This document shows positions 24,430 through 35,795 of a DNA stretch of 64,000 bases, piece after piece (the first letter of the stretch is position 1; each line of letters begins with the position of its first letter). This DNA comes from Buddleja alternifolia (Eukaryota > Streptophyta > Magnoliopsida > Lamiales > Scrophulariaceae). The DNA is taken from the NCBI GenBank assembly GCA_019426215.1, contig CM033405.1, positions 31,216,199 through 31,280,198 on the forward strand. The letters are read 5' to 3'. Made by a program: the position numbers and the translations under genes. A model generated the notes under the pieces. The model searched no databases, was not told the DNA's origin, and saw nothing but the letters and a program-made list of their open reading frames with translations.

Positions 24430-26115
24430 TGGCTGTTATCACCGAGATTACGGAGTTACACCTGTCTTGCGTACCGTGCTAAAGGGATTTTCCACGAAAA
24501 TGATTCTTCTTGTAACACAAGTGACAAAAGCCGAGGTTAAGAAAGTTGTATGGGAAATGCTTACCAAATCCCCGTATGGTAAACCGATTTTTTTTCAAAA
24601 ATGGGGAACCGTGGGAAAGTCACTCACACTGTACGCCACGCCATACTACATTACTTTGATCCTCGTATTAATGATCCCTTCTTTAATTCCCAAGGAAAGT
24701 AGTCCTACACATCTTACTAATTTCCGAATCAGCTTGAGTAATGTTAAGGCTAACCGCTTAGGAATATACCCCAGACTAGAGTAGTTTTATCAAGGGAAGA
24801 CAAACTATCGATAATTCATCGTCACTCAGGAAGTTTCTCAAAAATAGATTTTGCACTTAGGTTTTGGATCAATTCTTGTTACTTTTTTGGAATGCACCAC
24901 CACCGCAAGCTTCCCTTCTTTGAATGGAGCAACGGATTGGTTCAGTCCAAAACGAGGCTCAAGGGGACCCCCTCTCTCCTATTTGTTTGTTTTCTGTGTA
25001 GAAAAGTCGGCTGCAAAATAACATACCTCTCGTAGGTCAAAATAAGTTTGGATTCAACAACAGACTGACGTTTGCAATACTATTTTTCGGGACAAGCAAT
25101 TTTCATGTATACATAGATGATCATTTGTATAAAATTTGGGAGCGTCTTGAAGAAAGATTATCAGTTTATCGAAGGGTCAAGAAAAAGCTGATTGGAAACG
25201 AAATCATCTGTCTAAACTTTGACAGCCAGTGCCCTCTACTACATGCAACTTTTAATCCCAGTCGGAATATGTGAGGCGGTTGAAAAGCTAATAGACATTT
25301 TTATGGGGTGGATCCGATACATGAGGAAAATAACTTGTTGCTTGGGACACGGTTTGTAGGATAAGCTATCCGGCGGATAGGCATTCGACGCACTCGTGAT
25401 TTAATTCGCGTTCTTGGGAAACTTGGGTGGAAAAATTGAAGCCACGACTTTGGGTACATCTTAGACAAAATATGTGTATCACAACGTGCTCGACTTCACT
25501 CCACCTCCCACACTTGGAAAAGCACCACGGGGCTGCGATGGAAGGTGGGAAAAGGGGACCGAATTTTTGGATAGGACGGACACCTTGGATATGCACACGG
25601 ACGGGACTCTTCAAGGCTGATCTGGAACGGACCGTTTCTATTTTGGTCGGATCTGCATGGCTGGAGATGGGATATTATCCGCTCTTAAAAGTTCGTGATA
25701 GCTTATGGAGTATGATTTTACCTCTCAAAGAGTCGAGGATGGCTATTTGGATTCGCCACTGGGAAATACCGTGTAAAAGTGCTATACAAAATTGCCTCGG
25801 ATACTACACGTAAATTTGGCAGCAAAGGTGCTTGGGACTATTTGGGGGCTCAAAGTGGCGCAGGCGAATTTTTTTCTTTGGTTAACCAGGCATAACAAGC
25901 TGCTTACTAACCACACGTTGGCTCACCGGGGTATTGCGTTTACTTGTGTAACCAAGCGGAGGAGACCATCTTACACGCTCTTTGGGATGTCCCGGGCAGC
26001 CACACTTTGGCACCGGCTAATGGCCCCCGATTCAAACCGTTTCTTTTCGCTGTCTAACCCAGAATGGGTAGACTGGAACATAAGAGATCAGCAAACAGGT
26101 ATGAATCATTATTGA
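24430..26115 (+). mobile_element. Decayed LINE (L1-type) reverse transcriptase and zf-RVT remnant
   Basis: Broken frames on the + strand give AEVKKVVWEM (24516 on) and SSPTHLTNFR-ISLSNV (about 24700), which match the start of plant LINE reverse transcriptases. Further on, a frame gives the equivalent of GLKQGDPLSPYLF in damaged form (about 24950-24990). Near 25850-26000 a frame reads AQANFFLWLTRHNKLLTNH and TLAHRGIAF, the zf-RVT (reverse-transcriptase zinc-binding) region. Many stops and frameshifts separate these parts, so it is dead. Neither a poly(A) tail nor TSDs could be fixed. Confidence 0.75.
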
Positions 26116-26620
26116 CTTGACATCATTCATTCTATATTGGTGTCGAAGAGGTGATTCATAAAGCTATTTAAATAACAAATCGGAGGAGTTATTCGTGACC
26201 ATGTGATTCGGGGGTTTAGTGGTGGTATAAGCACTTCCACGCCGCTTGGAGAGAATCAAACAAACCTCTGTGAATTACTGATAGTAGGGAGACTATCTGG
26301 GGTATATACAATATTTTTCGAATCAATGCAAGATGAAGCTGGCATGGCACGATGAAATACGTACTAAAAGTTGGCAGACGGATTGGCCAAGGTTGGTGTC
26401 ATGCAATCCCCGAGTTCATTTGTGTAATACTTTGGAACAAGATCTGCGAGGCCTTACTTGGCTTAGACAAACGACTATAAACCCGGGTCTGTCGGGATAG
26501 ATCGTTAGGGTTTCCAATCCCTATGATCGACCTTATTATCAATTCAGCCCCATTCATACTATATTGGTGTTGAAGAGTTGATTCTATGTTAAAATCAAAC
26601 AAAAATTAGTATACAATATC
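26116..26620. other. LINE 3' part and repeat fragments
   Basis: Probable continuation of LINE 3' sequence, then a fragment (about 26500-26545, CCCTATGATCGACC, TTATTATCAATTCAGCCCC) resembling the inverted-repeat end that begins at about 26625. No gene. Confidence 0.35.
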
Positions 26621-26624
26621 AATT

Positions 26625-27725
26625 TATCGCCCAACCCCTGAGATCGACCTTATTATCACTCCACCCCCTATGTTAAAAAAATATCAATTTATCCCCTCGA
26701 ATAAATTAAAAAAACCAATTTAACTCCCTACGCGCTTCACTTGCGTGTTATGATACTGGTAACCAAATTTTCGTCACTTAAAAGACCATTGGATCTGATC
26801 TCATAAAATTCTTTGTCAGGATTAATTTCTTATATTTTACTAAATTCAATTTATAACAACCGTAGAAGTGTAGATTTTTATAGAGATCAATATTTGATAT
26901 TAATTTTTTTTTAATATCTAGAGATTGATAGATAGATGTATATACATATCTCTGCACCTTCCCATCACTACCGCGTCACTCCCGTTGTGCCACCACTGCA
27001 GCCAGCACTACCACCATCCTTTTCCGGCAGCCCCAAGCCTCCGCCCCACCACCGTTCTTATCGCCGATGAAGAAATCGCCTGCACACCCCCACCCAAACC
27101 CAGCAAATCCCATGCCACCCATTGCAAAATCGCCGCCGATGGGCGGTTGCCGCTTCAAGCACCACCGCTACCCCTTCTACAAATCGCAGTCCCAAGCATT
27201 GTAAATCGCCGCTCAAAGCCCGATGTCGCCCAAATTTGCAGATTTGAAGAAACACTTATATATATATATAATATTATTAGTATATATATTTTTAAAAATC
27301 CTTTTATGATTATAAAATTTAAATTAGGATGGGGAAGATTAGGATGATGATGCATTCGGGGTGCTGATTTTGGTTACTAATTTTGGTTAGATAAGGAAAT
27401 GGTGTATTAGGATTAGGGATTTGGAGGGAAGGAATGAGTTGGGGAAGAAGATGAAAATAAAATAAAATAAAAATAAAAATAAAAATTTCAATACAAAATA
27501 AAACAATAGAAACAATATAAAAAATTAGAGTTAATATATGTGTAAATATTTCCAATAGGCAAGGGTATTTTAGTTTTTACAGAATTTTTGCAGGCAAAAA
27601 TATTTGAGAGAGGTGGTAGATATCTTTTTAGAAATAACAAGGGGGTTCTTTGCTAATTTTTTTTTCACAAGGGGTGGGTAAATAATAAATTCGATCACAG
27701 GGAGGTCAGACGTATTTTACCCCTA
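26625..27725. mobile_element. Candidate TIR element carrying a GC-rich segment
   Basis: Left-end words CCTGAGATCGACC, TTATTATCACTCCACCCC (26636-26670) match the complement of the right end (CCTGTGATCGAATT, TTATTATTTACCCACCCC, about 27675-27710). Between them a sharply GC-rich island (about 26956-27240, many CCACC/GCCGCC words) sits in AT-rich DNA. That is the look of a Pack-MULE-type element with a captured gene piece. The open frame at 26925-27347 is low-complexity and I do not call it a gene. Target duplications were not resolved. Confidence 0.4.
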
Positions 27726-28571
27726 AAAGTTGTATGTACTCCTATTACAAAATTATTGCGGTTCCTATAATAGTACAAAGTTATGTTGTTTGAATACCCA
27801 AAAAAAGGTAATTGTTTATCATGTACGTAACTAACTTATCATATTATCTTTATAAATAAATTCTAATACTAGTAAGATTTCAAATAGAGCACTGCACAAA
27901 AAAGAAACGCAGGCCAACAACAACATACATAACACGAACATATTAGACTTCAACTTGGAGTTGGAGTACAAGAGTGGAAGTGGAAAACAATACAAGTATA
28001 ACGAGTCTTTATATGCTATTGCTAACGCGGACGTACTCTAATCACCCAATATCTCCAAAAATTCTATTTCAAAAAAGTGTTATCAAGTTAGAGTTGGAGA
28101 TGCATGGAATTAAAATCTGATGACATTAGTATCTCTACAACACAATTTTGGACAAAAATGATAATTTTATGGTTACCTAAATACTACTTAATTCTTAGTG
28201 TAATCAGTCGACGAGAATATTGGGAAAAAAAAGCATGTTTTGACTTAAAAGCCATTCTATTTCAATTTACAATGTGATGAATGAATTATGATCAACCTAT
28301 AATTATTACTTAATTCTTCATTTAGTGTAACAAGAAAATGTGTGAAAAAGAATTGTGTATAACCTAAAAATTCCTTACATGGAATGTATGAAGAAATAAT
28401 GTTTGACCTAGCTAAGAACTACTTATTTTTTCAGTTATTGATCAAAGTGGGAAAAAAAATCATGTTTGACCAGTGCAAATACTCTGTTTAATCTAAAAAC
28501 TAACTCGTTCCTAATTTTAGCCTCACAATAGAAATTGTCATATATATTGCTTTTCCTCTTCTGTTTCTAGA
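27726..28571. other. Spacer 5' of the split protease gene
   Basis: AT-rich, no coding sequence. It is presumably the original upstream region of the aspartic protease gene whose first coding piece starts at about 28572. Confidence 0.4.
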
Positions 28572-28664
28572 ATGCTTAGAATGCTTCTAGAAACAGAGAT
28601 TCCAGTCATATCCGACCTCCTAGTTACCGCATTAATACATGACAACTCAATAGATTCACCAAAT

Positions 28665-29197
28665 TGATGAGTTTGGTGGAGTCGGATCAAAATAAGGTCA
28701 AGAAGAGGAGCCAAAATAGAGTCAAGAAGGGTCGGGATTGACTGAGATCACAAAAGGATAAAAAAAAGTCGAAAAATTGAAGCCGGAGGGTGCAGCCACG
28801 GAACGTGGCGCCCAACAGACTGAAGGGTAGCGCCTGGGCGCGGGCAGCGCGTTTTTCGACGGGTTTTTGTATTTTGGCGGATTTTTGGACATGTTTTGAG
28901 TCCTATCTTGTATAAAATTGTTTCCTAATTGTTTGGGATGTATTCCCTAGTATGTTAGGATTAGTTTCCCTACTTAGATTAGGTTTTGACTCTTGTAACT
29001 CTATAAATATTAAAACTCACTCTTGTAAACATAGAATCACTTTGAGAGTTGAAATAAAAGATCTAGTTGGAGGTGGTTTTTTTCCTTGATTGAGTTTCCA
29101 CCATAAATTCTTTGTCTTCTTTATTGCTTTTGTTTTCTCTTCGTTTCTTATATTTTCCAGTTGTTGTTTCACCATTGAAAGCCTTGATTTCTAACCA
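28665..29197 (+). repeat. Left LTR of the 28665-31189 copia element
   Basis: Begins TGATGAGTTTGG; ends CTAACCA just before the primer-binding site. It holds GC-rich words (GTGGCGCCC, GCGCCTGGGCGC) in the U3 part. Confidence 0.85.
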
Positions 29198-29307
29198 TTG
29201 GTATCAAGAGCCTAAGGTTTAAGTTTTAGGAGACGTCTTAGAACTAGATCTAAGGGTAAACACGTGAGCTTAGACTAGCTTTGAGATTTTTTGTCGAGTG
29301 GGAGCTA

Positions 29308-30531
29308 TGATTGGTGATGAGGGAAAAGTTAAGATAGATAGGTTCGATGGTAGGGATTTTGGGTTTTGGAAGATGCAGATAGAGGATTATCTGTATCAGA
29401 AAAAACTACACGAACCGTTGACAGGAAAGAAGCCGACGAAGATGACGGATGAAGATTGGGCGTTGCTAGATCGCCAAGCTCTGGGTGTGGTTCGGTTGAC
29501 GCTGGCGAGGAATGTTGCTTTCAACATCATCAAAGAGAAGACTGTAGCGGGTCTGATGAAGGCGCTATCAAATACGTACGAGAAGCCATCCACCTCGAAC
29601 AAGGTATATTTGATGCGTAGATTATTTAATTTGAGGATAGGTGAAGTGGATTTGTGACGGATCACATCAACGAATTCAATGTGATTTTGACTCAGTTGAG
29701 TTCGATAGAAATCACGTTCGATGATGAGATCCAAGCTTTGATCCTACTTTCATCCTTGCCTGATAGTTGTAGTGCAATTGTGACTGCGGTAAGTAGTTCT
29801 TCCGGGGATAAGATTCTGAAGCTTCAAGAAATCCGGGATATGATTCTGAGCGAGGATATTCGTAGGAAAGAATCTGGGGAAATTATGGCAGGAGCCTTAA
29901 GTGTCGGAGGAAGAAACAGTCAAAATAGTCACCCAAAAAACGCAAGGAGGAAGTGCAATGCTTTAATTACGGGGAATACGGGCACTACCAAAACAAGTAC
30001 AAGGAGCTAAAGAAAGATAGGAAGAAAAAGCAAGATAAGGGATCCGTGGGTATCGTGACGGAGGATCATGGTGGTGCTTTGGTTTGTTGTACCGAGGATC
30101 CAAGGGGTACTTGGATTTTGGACTCAGGTGCATCCTATCACTCTACATCGGGGGAAAGAATGTTGGCCAACTATGTTTCCTGTGAGTTTAGAAATGTTTG
30201 TCTAGGAGGAGACGAAACCTTGAACACATTAGGTAAGGGTGATGTTGACATCGAGGATGCCAATGGAGTAAGACTCAAGTTGAGTGAGGTGAAACATGTT
30301 CTGGGTCTTAGGAGGAACCTTATATCTGTGGGTCAGTTAGACCGAGAGGGATATACCAAGGTATTCAGTGGTGGATCTTGGGTGATCACCAAAGAGAATA
30401 GAGTAGTGGCAAGTGGTTCGAGAAAGGGAACATTGTACACGTTGGAAAGGAAGAGAGAGTCCATCAAATGGGGGTCACTTGAGCCAAGCAAATTGATGGG
30501 GCATGGATATGCCTCGATTGATCTTCATTGA
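29308..30531 (+). pseudogene. copia gag and protease start, frameshifted
   Basis: The gag N-terminus MIGDEGKVKIDRFDGRDFGF then WKMQIEDYLYQKKLHEPL is the standard start of Tnt1-94-type gag. A frameshift at about 29650 is followed by VTDHINEFN in another frame, and a further frame shift precedes the zinc knuckle. The knuckle reads CFNYGEYGHYQNKY: the second and third Cys of the CX2CX4HX4C pattern are both Tyr. The protease begins WILDSGASYHSTS with an intact DSG. Sequence ends after about 130 residues of the protease region. Confidence 0.85.
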
Positions 30532-30641
30532 GTTTGGAGATGTTCCAACTAGATCGAGTTTTTTCACTTAGGAGAAGTGGAAAAGTTTTTTGGGTTCAAG
30601 TTTGAGTTCGGGTTATTTTGATCAGTCTCCAAGTGGGAGAT

Positions 30642-31189
30642 TGATGGGTTTGGCGGAGTCGAATCAAAATAAGGTCAAGAAAATGAGCTAAAATAGAGCC
30701 AAGAAGGGTCGGGGTTGACCGGGATCTCAAAAGGATAAAAAAGAATCGAAAAATTGAAGCCGGAGGGTACAACCATGGAACGTGGCGCCTAGGCACCCTA
30801 GACAGAAGGGTGGCGCTTAGGCGCCACTGTATGGCGCCTGGGAGCGGGCAGCGTGTTTTTCGTATTTTGGCGGATTTTTTGACATGTTTTGAGTCCTATC
30901 TTGTATGAAATTGTTTCCTAATTGTTTGGGATATATTCCTTAGTATGTTAGGATTAGTTTCCCTACTTAGATTAGGTTTTGACTCTTGTAACTCTACAAA
31001 TATTAGAACTCACTCTTGTAAACATAGAATCACTTTGAGAGTTGAAATAAAAGATCTAGTTGGAGGTGGTTTTTTCTCTTGATTGGGTTTCGACCATAAA
31101 TTCTTCGTCTTCTTTATTGCTTTTGTTTTCCCATATTTTCTTATATTTTTCCGTTGTTGTTTCACCATTGAGAGCCTTGATTCCTAACA
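30642..31189 (+). repeat. Right LTR of the 28665-31189 copia element
   Basis: Begins TGATGGGTTTGG, ends CTAACA. It contains an extra run of GGCGCC palindromes (30783-30842) absent from the left LTR. Its last 130 bases read without stop into the protease gene frame. Confidence 0.85.
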
Positions 31190-32405
31190 CAAATTACAAC
31201 CCCAATGCAACATTAGCAGATCTTGCTAAAATTGCTTACGAAAGCTCACAACAAAGAGCTTCTTACTTAAAACAAGGCTCTTCACTTCGCCCTAATGATC
31301 TCGAAACCAATGTTATTCCTTCACTCCGTGGTGGTTTCCATGCCACTATCTACGTTGGCAGCAAACGCACTACACAACGAGTTTACATGGATACCGGGTC
31401 CAGCTTATTTTGGATAAACTGCGAACCATGCGGACCGAACGTACCGGGAGAAATATTCCACCCACTTGAATCTAGCACTCTAGCAGCTACAAGGCGGAAG
31501 TTTGTCCCGATTCATCGTGGTGCTGTGGTGCACCTGGGGCTGTCAATACTTATTGTGTTAATCCCAATGAAGGCCTATGTAAATATGAAATAAAATATGC
31601 CAGAGACAAATTCTCCAAGGGGCATCTTGCAACAGATGCAATTCAATTTGCGAAGAGCAAAGAAGTCAATAAAATCCTGTTTGGTTGTTCTAGAAGCACC
31701 AACCTATACAACAACGGAGTGCTCGGTCTCGGCACTAATAAGATTTTGCTGGTTACGCAATCGGGTTATTCTAAATTCTCCTACTGCCTTGGGGATTTAA
31801 GTGACCCTTACTATGAATTCAATCGATTAGTCATCGGTGGTGACAAGATTAAACTGAGGGGAGCGCAAACTCCAGTGGTAGAACAAAACCACTACTTTAT
31901 AAATTTGGAACAAATTAAAATCGGAGGTAGACTGATCGACATGGACATGGAGACATTCACAAGAATGCCCAAAAATTACACGGGTGGTGTGGTGGTGGAC
32001 ACTGGTGCGACCTACACCTTATTTCCACTAGAAGCACTTGAGACGTGGGAGAGTGAAATAGACAACGTGCTTGACCTACAAGGCTTCGAGTTAGAGGCGG
32101 ATGACAGGATGAGACTCTGCTACCGTGGAGTCCTGAACACAGATTTAAGCTGGTTCCCCAGTGTGGAATTCATTTTCCAGGGCAATGCAGTCATGGATTT
32201 AGCAGTGCAAAATTTATTCCACCAAGTTGCTGATCAAAAGTTTTGTCTAGCATTCGAACCCACAAAAACATTGCTATTTAGCCTTCTAGGTAATTTGATT
32301 CAGCAGTACTATTACGTAGCCTTCGACCTCAAAGCTAAGAAGCTTGCATTCCAAATGATGGAGTGTAGTACTATAGATGACAAAATACGCCATGATGAAT
32401 TATAA

Positions 32406-33212
32406 ATGCACCTCTGTTTGTTTGGATAATGAATTTCAAATAGTTTTTCTTTAATACTAGCAACCGCCGCACACAGTCCCTGCGCGCACAAAGATTTCTA
32501 AATGTAATCAATTTTGACGCTCATAAACATCTCTGTATGTGATTGGACTCTTGCAAATATTGCAGTTTAATCAAACTTTCTTCAGGCCATGTTATACATG
32601 AGGAGTTTCATTAAGAATATATGAAACCAACCATACAATATATATGTATATATGGATGGAAAATATTACATTGTCTAAAAATGACACTCGGCCTACCTAG
32701 AACTGTTTTTGCCTACAATCATCTGCATAAATCGTAAAGCCATTCATCGGTAGAGACTAACTCGACATCCTCTATTTGAAACGAAAATTAAATAAGAATG
32801 CAATACAATCAAAGTTTGCTCCACAAAATCCTACTAAGAATCCTAGGAAGAAAATTAGATCAATCAACACATTTTCATCTTATTAAGATTTTTATGTAAT
32901 CTCAATAATTCCTACTCAAAATAATAGCTAAAAGAGGCATCAAGTAAAAAAAATTGGAATGTCAAAATGAATATGATTGACTCACAGTTGACTGTAAACT
33001 GGTTTGTACTTCTTACCGTAGAGCACGGTCCAAAATTATGAGATCTCTAATTATTATGAGCGTCCATCGAAGAATCCAGTGTCGACAAAAACACAACATG
33101 AACTTTGTTGGAATATTGCATAACTTGATAGTAGAGTGTCTATATATTTCTAAACAAACCAACATAAAAACCCTAACAAACTCCTCCATTTAAGTATACA
33201 TGTATATATATG
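32406..33212 (+). promoter_or_regulatory. Spacer ending in a promoter copy of the small membrane protein family
   Basis: Mostly featureless AT-rich DNA. At about 33164-33190 the sequence AAAACCCTAACAAACTCCTCC followed by TATATGTATATAT matches the upstream region of the intact copy at 61294. Immediately afterwards a CACTA terminus begins, so this is probably the promoter of the broken third copy. Confidence 0.5.
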
Positions 33213-33520
33213 CACTACTAGAAAACATGGCTTTGGGGGCTATTTTATGTGCCTCTAAAGCTTCGAAAAGTGTCTCTAAAGTCAATGGAGGCACTTGCTT
33301 AAAACAGACTCCATAGCCGTGGTGGCAAAAAGTCTCGGGCCACTTTTATGAAATGCCTCCGTAGTCTAGCTACAGAGGCATTTTTCAGCTCTCAGGGGCT
33401 GTTTTAAGTGACTCTGTAGGTCAGTTTTTGGGGCTGTTTATCAGATAATAACTTGGAAAATGCCTCCAAAGAACCAACAAGGCCATCTGATGTGCCCATA
33501 TATTTTACCCACCCTCCTCC
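33213..33520 (+). mobile_element. CACTA (EnSpm) transposon terminus
   Basis: CACTACTAGAAAACATGGC is a canonical plant CACTA end. It is followed by subterminal repeats with AGGCA/TGCCTC words (GTGCCTCTAAAG, GGAGGCACTTG, AATGCCTCCG, GAGGCATTT). The matching right end (ending TTTTCTAGTAGTG) was not found, so the element is truncated or its other end lies elsewhere. The extent given is only the recognisable subterminal region. Confidence 0.8.
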
Positions 33521-34349
33521 TCGATTCCCGAATAACAGCCTTGAGAACAACTCAAAAAACTAAAATTAGTGAGAAGTAAGATAGGGAGCAAAAACTGTGA
33601 GTATGTTACAAACTTCAATGCATTTTTATTAATAAAAAAAACATTGAGTTTTGAAAGGAAAAGAACATCTTACAATTCTTTGTACCTTCGTTATACAAGT
33701 ACTATGCCCAAGTTAAAAAGGCGACAATAGTTCTATCATTTATATGTAACTACTTAAAAATACGTTTATCCTTTGAAAAGATCTTGAAGTTCATGTATAA
33801 CCTGTAAATGCAAAATTAAAAAAAGGAGGTAAATTTCAACTCTATATACTAGAAAAATTGCAAACATATAAGTAAGCATGTCAAAGGTGCCGATAAGCTG
33901 TCATATCTCACAAGGGTTTCATATATGATAAAGTCATGAGATGTATAAGAATGAGTGAAAGAAAACTTTACCCCTGCAAAAGAGTAATTACTGAGAAAGT
34001 CTAAATGAAAAGCAAACTGACAATGCTTCTCTTGGAAGCACAAATATACATACATAATCTTCTATTGAAAATTGTGAGAAATACTCTAAGTAATTAAATG
34101 TGAATTAATATTAATTGGACATTATCACATATATATTTGAGGTCACATTCCCGCTAAAAGTTATCCAATTCAAAACAATTGCTGGTGAGATAGAATATGA
34201 GAAGTGTAACCACTCAAGGAGATTAAAGAAACAATAATAACCTTTAGAAACATTAACAATAATCTTTAGCATCCTGCACTAGAACAAGAAATTCAAACTT
34301 ATATTCATTATTTTATTTTGCAATCAATGAAACTCAAACGACTAATAAC
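33521..34349. other. Interior of truncated CACTA element or spacer
   Basis: AT-rich, no transposase motifs. Probably CACTA interior into which the copia element at 34350 inserted, but this is inference from position. Confidence 0.35.
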
Positions 34350-34579
34350 TGTTGAAAGTGTTAGTCAAAATAGCACTTTTAACTTAGCTTTTGTAATTGA
34401 CCGTTAGAGGCTTAAGTGTGTGTTTCTGTTTAGTTTAGAGCTTAAGTATAAAAGCTCCTTTTCTTTTCCTTTACTGTAATGTAACAATTCATTCAATCAG
34501 ATAGAAAAATCCCCTTTTCGTCTCTTTCCCTCTTCATCTCTTTCTCTCTTCATCCATGGAGATTATCAAGATCTTGACA
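34350..34579 (+). repeat. Left LTR of the 34350-38675 copia element
   Basis: TG...CA ends. AAGTATAAAAGCTCC at about 34445 is a good TATA box for the element's transcript. Confidence 0.9.
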
Positions 34580-34706
34580 TGGTACCAGAGCCATGCTTTT
34601 ATATCTTCGATTCATTGATGAATCTTTCTCAAAATAGATAATACCGATTCACTTAATCGGTTTAATTTCTATATATCTAGATAATTTTAGATCTTCAATT
34701 AGATTT

Positions 34707-35640
34707 GTGATCGAAAATTGCGATAGATCATCAGTCATGACGAAGACTCAAGATTCGAATAAGGATAATCAATCGCAAACTACGAATCCAACCGATACTC
34801 AAGAAATCAAGAATCCAGTTGCTGCGATCGATTTTCAGAATCCTTTGTATATTCATCCTTCAGATACCCCCAATTTAGACCTAGTTACTGAAGTCCTGCG
34901 AGGATCTGAGAATTATAAGGTGTGGAGCCGAGAGATGATTGTAGCACTCGAAGCTAAGAACAAAATTGGACTAATTGATAGTTCTTGTAAGGGGCCAGAT
35001 CAAGAATCTCCACTCCACCCACACTGGAAGCGCTATAATGCACTGGTAAAGTCATGGATTCATCGTTCATCGTTCTTTAAGTAGAGGTTTAATTCATGGT
35101 GTTGTGTACTGTGACTCAGCACATTTAATTTAGCTTTTGACCTAAAGGAACGATTTGATCGCATAAATAGTGCAAGGTTATATGCTTTGTATAGGCAGAT
35201 TAATACAATTACTCAAGGTGCAAATTCTGTTACTGACTATTATTCTAAGTTGAGACAACTATGGGATGAATATGATTCTTTAACTCCTTCCCCATCCAGA
35301 GATGTGTCTAAGGAATATGTTGAGTTTTGTGGTCAATTAAAAATGATGCAATTCCTTATGAGATTAAATGAATGCTATAGCACGATTAGATCACAGATTC
35401 TTATGATGTCACCCTTACCATCTCATGGCCAAGTATACTCTATGGTCTCAAATGAAGAAACTCAGAGAGGGATTGGTGCTCAAACAGTTGGAATGGAACC
35501 ATCTGTAGCCCTATTAGGAAATTCCGCACAGAACAAGTCTGTTGACAAATCATCTTTGTTCTGTGACCATTGTAATTTTAATGGCCACACAAGATAGACA
35601 TGCTTTAGGATAAAAGGTTATCCACCAAATTGGAATAGAG
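34707..35640 (+). pseudogene. copia gag with frameshift and stops
   Basis: The N-terminal part (34707-35084) contains LRGSENYKVWSREMIVAL, the usual RE1-type gag motif. The frame breaks at about 35085 and resumes at 35187 (QINTITQGANSVTDYYSKL, then LWDEYDSL). The zinc knuckle begins FCDHCNFNGHTR, is cut by TAG at 35595-35597, then continues with TCFRIKGYPPNW. A second in-frame TGA follows at about 35650. Confidence 0.85.
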
Positions 35641-35795
35641 GTGGTAGATGAGGCGGTAGACGAGGAGGCAACATAAATGGTGGTGATGGAAGGAGTTACA
35701 ATGTCAATTCAGTCTCTAATGCTCAAGAGACACAAACTCAAACAGGTTGTTCCAATAATGAAAGTGCAGGAAATACTGCTATTTCTCAACCTACA

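Larger units (their letters stand above)
28665..31189 (+). mobile_element. Short Ty1-copia element (Tnt1-like gag), internally deleted
   Basis: LTRs at 28665-29197 and 30642-31189 start TG. TSD is CAAAT (28660-28664 and 31190-31194). A primer-binding site TTGGTATCAAGAGC follows the left LTR, as for initiator Met tRNA, and a purine-rich AAGTGGGAGAT precedes the right LTR. The internal region is only about 1.44 kb: gag and the start of the protease, then directly the polypurine tract. Integrase, reverse transcriptase and RNase H are missing. The two LTRs differ by an insertion of GGCGCC-rich repeats in the right copy. Confidence 0.9.
28572..32405 (+). pseudogene. Nepenthesin-type aspartic protease gene split by a copia element
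   Basis: The first coding piece (28572-28664) ends ALIHDNSIDSPN. The second piece (31195 on) continues in the same frame with YNPNATLADLAK, which reproduces the LIHRDSPxSPxYNPN-type propeptide start of plant A1 proteases. Between them lies a copia element (28665-31189) with CAAAT duplications. The mature part has the first active site MDTGSSLFWINC (about 31387-31422). A frameshift near 31510 moves the reading into another frame, which runs through FGCSRSTN and the second site VVVDTGATYTLFP (about 31990-32030) to the stop at 32403-32405. In that site DTGA replaces the usual DSGT. No clear signal peptide precedes 28572. The gene is therefore disrupted twice and is very probably dead, although the 3' LTR reads in frame into it. 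Confidence 0.8.

Noticed and set aside
26925..27347. 140-aa frame in a GC-rich island, and antisense frames over it
   Set aside because: Composition-driven Pro/His/Ala runs with no motif. Open frames on both strands are expected in such DNA.
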